Part shown: positions 1 to 5,039 of the stretch, in pieces
Layout of the letters: every line of letters begins with the position of its first letter
Numbering within the stretch: the stretch's first letter is position 1
NCBI GenBank assembly: GCA_027624995.1
Contig: JAQBTI010000154.1
Span: 1-5,773, forward strand
Direction of reading: 5' to 3'
Source of the DNA: Chloroflexota bacterium
GTDB lineage: Bacteria > Chloroflexota > Dehalococcoidia > Lucifugimonadales > CATQGZ01
DNA length: 5,773 nucleotides
The notes under the pieces: generated by a model
Database searches by the model: none
What the model saw: the letters and a program-made list of their open reading frames with translations, nothing else
What the model was told of the DNA's origin: nothing
Program-made: the position numbers and the translations under genes

Positions 1-1
1 T

Positions 2-1012
2 ATCGAGACCGGCCTCAAGATCGTCCGCGCCTACCATCGCCGCAATGGCGAGCCGGGACGCTACAAGGTAATCAGCCGGCGGGGCTCCTACCATGGCTTT
101 ACGGGCGGAGTCATCTGGCTCGGCGGAGGAGCCTATTCGGGTCGAGACGACATCGAGCCCGCTTACCCGGGCATGGTCTACGCGCCCCAGCCGGTCTCCT
201 ACCATTGCGAGCTCGGCGGGACAACGCCGTCCGAGTGCGCAATCCTTTGTGCCCAGGCCATTGAGGACCTGATTCAGTTCGAAGGTCCAGAGACCGTTGC
301 GGCCGTCATCGGCGAACCCGTGGCCGCGGGCTCGGGTGCGCCAGGGGACGAGTACTGGCCCATGGTGCGAGAGATTTGCGACAGGTACGGCGTGCTCCTG
401 ATATCGGATGAGGTCATCTGCGGCTTCGGCCGCACCGGGAAGATGTTCGCGGTCGAGCACTGGGACATCGTGCCGGACATCCTCACGCTCGCCAAGGGAA
501 TCGTCAGCACGTACCTGCCGATCGCGGCGACCGTGGTCAGAAAAGAGATCGCCGACGCATTCGCGGGTGAGGAAAACAAGCTCGTCCACACCCTGACTTT
601 CAGCGGCCACCCGGTATCCGCCGCAGCGGCATTGAAGAACATAGAGATCCTCGAACGAGAGAATTTGGTCGAGAACTCGGCCGTCGTCGGGGCGTACTTC
701 AAGGAGCAGATGGAAGGCCTGATGATCGACCATCCGATCATCGGAGACGTCAGAGGCCTCGGGCTATTGATCCAATTGGAGCTGGTCAGCGACCGCGAGA
801 AAAAGACCCGGTTCCCGAAAGAGGTCAGGCTGCCAGCCCGCCTGAACGAGGGGTTCAGAAAACATGGCCTCATCCTGCGCGCCGGTGGGGACACGATGGC
901 CATTGGCCCCCCCCTGTGCATCACCGAGGACGAGGTAAACGAAATCGTCCACGCAATAGACCTGACCCTGTGGGAGGTCGAGGGCCAGCTAGGTATAGCC
1001 CAGACGACGTGA
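2..1012 (+). CDS. Class III PLP-dependent aminotransferase, first of a tandem pair (5' end outside window)
   Basis: The reading frame is open from base 2, so the gene begins upstream; the ATG at 173 is internal, because codons 2-172 encode conserved family sequence (GRYKVISRRGSYHG) that aligns with the downstream paralogue. By that alignment about 121 N-terminal residues are missing. Class III transaminases move an amino group between an amine or amino acid and a keto acid, using PLP in the cytoplasm. Visible landmarks are the YHG cofactor-stacking motif, GEP (Glu codon 314-316), DEVICGFGRTG with the Asp that binds the pyridine nitrogen (407-409), LAKG with the Schiff-base Lys (494-496), and TFSGHP with the phosphate-binding Thr (596-598). 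All catalytic positions in view are intact. The frame ends at TGA 1010-1012. It lies 194 nt upstream of its paralogue on the same strand. The family call is firm; the substrate is unknown, with omega-amino acid, taurine-type or aminomutase relatives all possible. Confidence 0.92.
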   Translation: METGLKIVRAYHRRNGEPGRYKVISRRGSYHGFTGGVIWLGGGAYSGRDDIEPAYPGMVYAPQPVSYHCELGGTTPSECAILCAQAIEDLIQFEGPETVAAVIGEPVAAGSGAPGDEYWPMVREICDRYGVLLISDEVICGFGRTGKMFAVEHWDIVPDILTLAKGIVSTYLPIAATVVRKEIADAFAGEENKLVHTLTFSGHPVSAAAALKNIEILERENLVENSAVVGAYFKEQMEGLMIDHPIIGDVRGLGLLIQLELVSDREKKTRFPKEVRLPARLNEGFRKHGLILRAGGDTMAIGPPLCITEDEVNEIVHAIDLTLWEVEGQLGIAQTT

Positions 1013-1013
1013 T

Positions 1014-1020
1014 AGGAGGA
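1014..1020 (+). promoter_or_regulatory. Strong Shine-Dalgarno-like AGGAGGA directly after the stop of the first aminotransferase
   Basis: AGGAGGA begins one base after the TGA of the upstream gene. It would suit translation from the GTG at 1029-1031, eight bases further on. That start opens only a 48-codon frame (1029-1175) running through a hairpin element, with no recognisable protein. The next convincing gene starts at 1207 and has its own ribosome binding site, so this one looks orphaned. The match is seen directly; its use is not shown. Confidence 0.4.
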
Positions 1021-1028
1021 TAAGCGGG

Positions 1029-1119
1029 GTGTACAGAGGGGCCTTGCCCCTCTGCCGGGAATCTGAGGGTGTCCCTCAGATATGTCTCCCCATTCTTCTT
1101 TACCAGGAAGACAGGAGGC
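1029..1119 (+). repeat. Double-hairpin intergenic element, probably a dispersed genomic repeat
   Basis: Two perfect stem-loops lie in tandem. The first pairs CAGAGGGG (1034-1041) with CCCCTCTG (1047-1054) over a 5-nt loop. The second pairs ATCTGAGGG (1061-1069) with CCCTCAGAT (1073-1081) over the 3-nt loop TGT. Six bases separate them. A weaker third pairing (CTTC 1095-1098 with GAAG 1107-1110) follows, then a purine-rich tail. I recall very similar paired GC hairpins recurring between genes in Chloroflexota (Dehalococcoidia-like) contigs, which suggests a miniature non-coding repeat. Only one copy is present here, so repeat status is recollection rather than observation. No T-run follows either stem, so it is not a classic intrinsic terminator, although it could attenuate transcription or protect mRNA ends between the two aminotransferase genes. 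The outer boundaries are approximate. Confidence 0.55.
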
Positions 1120-1194
1120 CAAGGCGACGGTCCAGAGCCCTAGTATCGACGCTGCGGCAGTGCCAGTACGCATGAGCCCACAGAGCCCCCAAGG

Positions 1195-1200
1195 AAGGAA
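1195..1200 (+). promoter_or_regulatory. Ribosome binding site supporting the TTG start at 1207
   Basis: AAGGAA, within a longer AAGGAAGGAA purine tract from 1191, ends six bases before the TTG at 1207. The first ATG in frame (1222) would be 21 bases away, too far for this site, so TTG is preferred. Confidence 0.65.
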
Positions 1201-1206
1201 AGCAGC

Positions 1207-2574
1207 TTGACTGAAACAGACATGCAAGCACTGAAGCGCGCGGCCCTCGACCACCTCTGGATGCCCAGTCGCGACTGGGTTAAGACGGAGGCTGAGGGCG
1301 GCCCTCAAATCGCAGTCAAGGCCGAGGGCATCAGGTTCACCGACTCCGACGGCAAGACCTGGATCGATATACGCGGCGGCTATAGCTCCGTGAATGTCGG
1401 GTACGGCCGGACCGAGATCGTCGAGGCGGCTCACGAGCAGATGCTCCGTCTGCTCTACTATCTGCAGACGAGTACGACAGAGGTTCTCGTGCGTCTCCTG
1501 GAGAAGCTGGCGGAAATCTCACCGGGCTCTCTGGAGCGCACTTGGCCCACCACCGGCGGCTCAGAGGCCAACGAGACGGCGATCAAGATCGCCAAGTCCT
1601 ACCACAAGCGGACAGGCGAAGCCGGGCGCTACAGGATAATCGGCCGCCGTGGCTCTTACCATGGTGCGACGCAGGGCGTTATGTGGCTGGGTGGAAGCAG
1701 CAGTGTATCCGACTTCCAGCCGCCCTATCCGGGCATCGTACACGCGCCACACCCGAAGCCCTACAGATGTGAAATGGGCGGCACGACCCCGTCTGAGTGC
1801 GCCGTCCGCTGCGCTCAGGCCGTCGAGGACCTGATCCTGTTCCACGGCGCCAAAACCGTCGCAGCGGTCATCGCGGAGCCCGTGTCGTCGTCGGTGGGCT
1901 GCGCGGTCCCCGGCGATGAGTACTGGCCGATGCTTCGCCAAATATGCGATCGTCACGGCGTCATCCTGATCGCCGACGAAGTAGTGACCGGCTTCGGCCG
2001 CACGGGGAAGATGTTCGGCCTGGATCACTGGGGCGTCGCCCCGGACATCATGACCATGTCCAAGGGAATCAGCAGCAGCTACCTGCCAATCGGCGGCGCG
2101 ATCGTCAGCAGGGAGATTGCCGACCGGTTCGGCACGGATGACGACCACTTCCGCCAGGCGCTTACGTTCGGTGGGCACCCCGTGGCCGCCGCCGCGGCGC
2201 TCAAGAACATCGAGATCATCGAGTCCGAGGGCCTCGTCCAAAACGCCGCCGACACCGGCGCGTACTTCAAAGAGCGACTCACGGGGCTCATGGACCACCA
2301 CAGGATGATCGGGGACGTTCGCGGCATCGGAATGATGTTGGCCGTCGAGCTGGTCAGCGACCGCGACACCAAGGAGTACTTCCCGAAAGAGCTCGGGCTC
2401 GGCAAGAAGCTGACAGAAAAGTTCCGGCGGGAGTCACTTCTTTTAGAGACGGACGGGCGGATAATCGGGTTCAATCCTCCCCTATGTACGACACGCTCAG
2501 ATGTCGACGAAATCGTGGGTGTCGTCGACATGGCCATGACTGAGGCCGAATCTGAGCTTTCGATGAGCGGCTAG
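1207..2574 (+). CDS. Class III PLP-dependent aminotransferase, second of a tandem pair (complete)
   Basis: This 455-residue cytoplasmic enzyme has the full length expected of class III (omega-type) transaminases. The N-terminal small domain carries LWMPSRDW near residue 17, in the region that lines the substrate entrance in this family. Landmarks follow in order: GGSEAN (117-122, phosphate loop), YHG (151-153, ring stacking), Glu224 in AEPV, Asp257 in DEVVTGFGRTG (pyridine nitrogen), Lys286 in SKG (Schiff base) and Thr320 in TFGGHP. The last motif has Gly where the upstream paralogue and many relatives have Ser. TTG is chosen as the start because of its well-spaced ribosome binding site. Over 328 aligned positions it shares about 57% identity with the upstream gene, so the pair arose by an old duplication. 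It ends only 20 nt before the phosphotriesterase-related gene and is probably cotranscribed with it. The family is certain; the amino donor and acceptor are not. General relatives include taurine-pyruvate, beta-alanine and glutamate-semialdehyde enzymes. Confidence 0.95.
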   Translation: MTETDMQALKRAALDHLWMPSRDWVKTEAEGGPQIAVKAEGIRFTDSDGKTWIDIRGGYSSVNVGYGRTEIVEAAHEQMLRLLYYLQTSTTEVLVRLLEKLAEISPGSLERTWPTTGGSEANETAIKIAKSYHKRTGEAGRYRIIGRRGSYHGATQGVMWLGGSSSVSDFQPPYPGIVHAPHPKPYRCEMGGTTPSECAVRCAQAVEDLILFHGAKTVAAVIAEPVSSSVGCAVPGDEYWPMLRQICDRHGVILIADEVVTGFGRTGKMFGLDHWGVAPDIMTMSKGISSSYLPIGGAIVSREIADRFGTDDDHFRQALTFGGHPVAAAAALKNIEIIESEGLVQNAADTGAYFKERLTGLMDHHRMIGDVRGIGMMLAVELVSDRDTKEYFPKELGLGKKLTEKFRRESLLLETDGRIIGFNPPLCTTRSDVDEIVGVVDMAMTEAESELSMSG

Positions 2575-2583
2575 ACCGCATCT

Positions 2584-2589
2584 GGAGGT
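2584..2589 (+). promoter_or_regulatory. Ribosome binding site GGAGGT for the TTG start at 2595
   Basis: GGAGGT sits five bases before TTG 2595 and inside the 20-nt gap after the aminotransferase stop. It fixes the unusual start and shows that the downstream gene has its own initiation signal within the transcript. Confidence 0.75.
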
Positions 2590-2594
2590 CCCAA

Positions 2595-3641
2595 TTGCCA
2601 TCAGGCAAAGTGCAGACCGTTCTCGGGGCCGTCGACCCATCGACCCTCGGACCGACCCTGACCCACGAGCATTTACTACTCGACCACTCCTCCATATTGG
2701 ATCTCCCGGCCGAGGCCAGCCAACTATTTTACGCCCTCGGGCCGATAACGCCTGAGAACATGGCCTGGCACCGGAGGAACCAGTACGGCAGTCTGGAGAC
2801 ACGAAGGTTCACCGACGAGGAGATGGCAATCTCGGAGGCGATGAGGTTCAAGATTGCCGGAGGCGGCACGATCTGCGACGTCACGCCTGTCGGCATAGGG
2901 CGCGATCCGCTTGGGCTGGCCCGGATCTCACGTGCCACCGGCCTCAACATCGTGATGGGGGCGGGCTACTATCGGGAAGGGACCCATCCAAAGGGGATGG
3001 ACGACCTCACCGAGGCAGACATCACGGAGCAGCTGGTGGGCGAGGTGCGTGACGGCGTTGGAAACACCGGCGTCCGCCCCGGTCTGTTCGGCGAGCTTGC
3101 CAGCAGGTGGCCAATCGCGACAAACGAGCACAAGGTGCTCAGGGCCGCGGCAGTCGCGCAGGCCGAGACCGGCACCCCGATCCTGATCCACCCGGGTTCG
3201 GAAGACGAGCACGCTCCTCACAGGATTCTGGACGTGTTGGCCGAGTCAGGCGGAGACGTCACTAAGACAATAATGGGCCACCTGGACCGGACCATTTTCA
3301 AGTATTCGGTCCTAGAGGAGTTAGCCCAGACGGGGTGCTATCTCGAATACGACGTGTTCGGCACCGACTCGAACTACTACCCCGTGGGTTCGGATATAGA
3401 TATGCCGAGCGACGCGCAGCGTCTGGACTTCATCGAAAGGCTAATCGCCGACGGTTACGGGAACAAAGTGGTCGTTGCGCACGATATTTGTACCAAGGAC
3501 CGCACGGCGAAGCACGGCGGCCATGGTCTGGACCACATCCTAGCCGCCGTAGTCCCTAGGATGCGCGCGCGAGGCTGGTCGGACGAGGACGTAGACGCCA
3601 TCATGGTGCACAACCCCGCCCGCGCCCTCACCTACGCCTAG
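2595..3641 (+). CDS. Phosphotriesterase-related metallohydrolase (PHP-like, amidohydrolase superfamily)
   Basis: This 348-residue TIM-barrel hydrolase belongs to the phosphotriesterase homology protein family (COG1735 type), which uses two metals to hydrolyse esters, lactones or related bonds. The N-terminus VQTVLGAVDPSTLGPTLTHEH is typical and ends in the strand-1 HxH pair (His24, His26). The bridging ligand is Glu167 in LFGELA, followed by His199 in LIHPGSE, His229 in MGHLDRT and Asp297 in AHDICTKDR, so the whole metal site is present. Glu at the bridge matches E. coli PHP rather than organophosphate-degrading enzymes, which use a carboxylated Lys. The HxH-to-Glu distance is about 30 residues longer than I recall for PHP or PTE, which points to a helical insert around residues 36-80. 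There is no signal peptide, so a cytoplasmic location is expected. TTG is chosen from the GGAGGT site and the fit of the N-terminus. The 20-nt gap to the aminotransferase suggests linked function. The substrate is unknown; the native role is probably lactonase, esterase or amide hydrolase. Confidence 0.94.
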   Translation: MPSGKVQTVLGAVDPSTLGPTLTHEHLLLDHSSILDLPAEASQLFYALGPITPENMAWHRRNQYGSLETRRFTDEEMAISEAMRFKIAGGGTICDVTPVGIGRDPLGLARISRATGLNIVMGAGYYREGTHPKGMDDLTEADITEQLVGEVRDGVGNTGVRPGLFGELASRWPIATNEHKVLRAAAVAQAETGTPILIHPGSEDEHAPHRILDVLAESGGDVTKTIMGHLDRTIFKYSVLEELAQTGCYLEYDVFGTDSNYYPVGSDIDMPSDAQRLDFIERLIADGYGNKVVVAHDICTKDRTAKHGGHGLDHILAAVVPRMRARGWSDEDVDAIMVHNPARALTYA

Positions 3642-3723
3642 CGTCCCAGAACACACCCGGTCCGTGTCTCACGACGTAGGAGCACGGCATGCAGTGGCTG
3701 ACGCGCGCGACGACGGGGCATAC

Positions 3724-3757
3724 GTAGGGGCAAGCCCCCGTGGCTGCCCTCCTCTAC
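3724..3757. terminator. Imperfect hairpin between convergent genes, possible shared terminator
   Basis: GTAG (3724-3727) can pair with CTAC (3754-3757), and GGGGCA (3727-3732) with TGCCCT (3745-3750, including one G-U pair); the shared base 3727 can be used in only one of the two. An alternative inner stem GGGG/CCCC (3727-3730 with 3735-3738) is also possible. The structure reaches the stop codon of the leftward gene. No T-run follows on either strand, so rho-independent termination is doubtful. Short palindromic GC elements of this style are common in environmental Chloroflexota-like genomes, but that is recollection. Confidence 0.3.
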
Positions 3758-4917
3758 CGTAACGCTACAGAACCGTCTTCGCGAATCGGCGGCGGATGCC
3801 CCATGGGGTCGAACGGCAGCCTTGAGGCCTCTTCCTCGTCAAACTCGACCCCGATGCCAGGCGTCTCTGGGGGTATGTAGTAGCCGTCGACGATTGGGAC
3901 CGCATGCTTCACGATGGCGCTCCGCGGCGGCTCGTCCTCGGGCAGCCCTTCAATGACATCCCAGTTCGGGGTGCATGTTCCTAACTGCACACACGCAGCG
4001 GTGACGATCGGACTGAGGAAGTTGTGTGGTGCCATACGGATGTGGTGTGACTCCGCCATCGCCGCTATCTTTTTCACGTGGCCGATGCCCCCTGCAAGGC
4101 CAACATCAGGCTTGAGGAAGTGGGGCTTGCTGAGCTGGACGAAGTCCCGGAACTCCCAGATGCCCGTGTTTCGCTCGCCCACAGCCAGAGGTAGGCTCAT
4201 CTTTTCGGCCACCTCTCCCATGGCGACCACTCCGTCGGGGGCGATGGGGTCCTCAATGAAGTACGGCAGATACTTCGCCACCTCCTGAATGAACACGACC
4301 GCCTCGGAAGGCAGCATGTTGCGGTGGATCTCCAAGGCGACGTCGAAGTCCCAACCGACCGTCTCTCGCACCGCCTCGACCATGGCGACCGAGCCCCTCA
4401 CGACGTTGGAGTATGACTGGAGCCACCACTCGCCGGGCATCGGAGTAAACTTCAGGGCGGTGAAGCCCTGTTCCTTGACAGCCTTCGCCTTGGCGGCCAC
4501 CTCGTCGGGCGTACCGCCTGAAACACCGATGGAGAGGGCGCGGACCTTGTGCCGAGCCTTGCCGCCCAGGAGGTCCCAGACTGGGGCCTGAAGTCTCTTG
4601 CCTTTGATGTCCCACAGCGCGATGTCGATGGCGCTCATCCCGCCGAAGATGACCGGCCCGCCCCCCTGCCCCCAGAAGGTTTTGCGGTACATTGTGTCCC
4701 ACAACTCTTCGATGCGGAAGGGGTTGGCCCCAATTAGAAAGTTCTCGGCCAGATTCTTCACCATTCCCGCGCCAGCCGAGCCGCCCGTGCCATAGGCCAG
4801 CCCCACTTCGCCCACGCCGCTGATGCCCTCGTCTGTGCCGATGCGAATCAGGACCGGATGCCAGTTGGGGGTGTTGGGATAGGTGACTTCAAAAATTTCG
4901 ACTTGGGTAATCTTCAC
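3754..4917 (-). CDS. Enolase-superfamily sugar-acid dehydratase-like protein (mandelate racemase subgroup)
   Basis: This 387-residue protein has the full enolase-superfamily layout: an N-terminal capping domain (about 1-120) and a C-terminal barrel. Family enzymes abstract a proton alpha to a carboxylate and stabilise the enolate on Mg2+. The metal ligands appear as Glu196 (LEIH), Glu222 (FIEDP) and Glu248 (VGERN), with the His298-Asp271 dyad in MAPHN and KPD. These positions run almost in register with mandelate racemase (195, 221, 247, 297, 270). In the strand-2 KxK position only Lys156 remains (LKFT), and His198 lies two residues after the first ligand, as in D-galactonate dehydratase, where that His is the general acid. 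Dehydration of a sugar acid to a 2-keto-3-deoxy acid is therefore more likely than racemisation. The GTG start at 4917-4915 has GGAGGAG upstream. The gene converges on the phosphotriesterase-related gene and diverges from the propeller gene, from which it is separated by 122 nt. The exact sugar acid is unknown. Confidence 0.94.
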   Translation of the reverse strand: MKITQVEIFEVTYPNTPNWHPVLIRIGTDEGISGVGEVGLAYGTGGSAGAGMVKNLAENFLIGANPFRIEELWDTMYRKTFWGQGGGPVIFGGMSAIDIALWDIKGKRLQAPVWDLLGGKARHKVRALSIGVSGGTPDEVAAKAKAVKEQGFTALKFTPMPGEWWLQSYSNVVRGSVAMVEAVRETVGWDFDVALEIHRNMLPSEAVVFIQEVAKYLPYFIEDPIAPDGVVAMGEVAEKMSLPLAVGERNTGIWEFRDFVQLSKPHFLKPDVGLAGGIGHVKKIAAMAESHHIRMAPHNFLSPIVTAACVQLGTCTPNWDVIEGLPEDEPPRSAIVKHAVPIVDGYYIPPETPGIGVEFDEEEASRLPFDPMGHPPPIREDGSVALR

Positions 4918-4925
4918 AGAAAAGG

Positions 4926-4932
4926 CTCCTCC
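4926..4932 (-). promoter_or_regulatory. Ribosome binding site GGAGGAG for the GTG start at 4917
   Basis: Read on the minus strand, GGAGGAG ends eight bases before the GTG start codon (4917-4915). It supports this non-ATG start, which also gives the usual MKITxVE-type N-terminus of the family. Confidence 0.75.
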
Positions 4933-4958
4933 GCGGGTGATTCGGTGGGGGTGGATGG

Positions 4959-4964
4959 TATACT
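4959..4964 (+). promoter_or_regulatory. Possible -10 box TATACT for the rightward propeller gene
   Basis: TATACT matches the sigma-70 -10 consensus at five of six positions and lies about 75 nt upstream of the ATG at 5040. No good -35 box is seen at 16-18 nt upstream, so this is a weak or activator-dependent candidate. It would overlap the leftward promoter proposed just to its right. Confidence 0.3.
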
Positions 4965-4977
4965 GAGTACGTTCTTT

Positions 4978-5005
4978 ATCCTACCCATTTCTCTGAATCG
5001 GTCAA
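4978..5005 (-). promoter_or_regulatory. Probable sigma-70-type promoter for the dehydratase-like gene
   Basis: On the minus strand TTGACC (5005-5000, five of six matches to the -35 consensus) is followed after 16 nt by TAGGAT (4983-4978, four of six matches to the -10). Transcription would start near 4971 and leave a leader of roughly 50 nt before the GTG start. No transcript data support it; the call is by pattern only. Confidence 0.4.
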
Positions 5006-5025
5006 GCCGGAGAAATCCCCAACAC

Positions 5026-5032
5026 AGGGAGA
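5026..5032 (+). promoter_or_regulatory. Ribosome binding site AGGGAGA for the ATG start at 5040
   Basis: AGGGAGA lies seven bases before ATG 5040. It supports this start for a gene whose end is not in the window. Confidence 0.6.
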
Positions 5033-5039
5033 GACCCAA

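Noticed and set aside
1029..1175. A 48-codon GTG-started frame following a strong ribosome binding site
   Set aside because: Its sequence is dictated by the two hairpins and then becomes Arg-rich; there is no protein-like conservation signal to support it as a gene, although the site itself is reported as an oddity.
274..1434. A 386-codon open frame on the minus strand across both aminotransferase genes and the gap between them
   Set aside because: It lies antisense to two clearly conserved enzymes, its translation is rich in Ser, Arg and Pro with no family features, and GC-rich genes often leave long antisense frames open.
1561..2301. A 246-codon open frame on the minus strand inside the second aminotransferase
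   Set aside because: It is fully antisense to conserved catalytic sequence and has a low-complexity Arg/Ala/Gly-rich translation with no recognisable domain.
3674..3728. Two copies of ACGTAGG (3674-3680 and 3722-3728) in the convergent gap
   Set aside because: A seven-base direct repeat with no extended similarity around either copy is not enough to call an insertion footprint or attachment site.
4253..4702. A 149-codon minus-strand frame inside the dehydratase-like gene
   Set aside because: It is a shifted frame of the same strand within a well-supported enzyme, with an Arg/Gly-rich translation lacking hydrophobic core patterns. It is not evidence of a frameshift, since the main frame is intact throughout.
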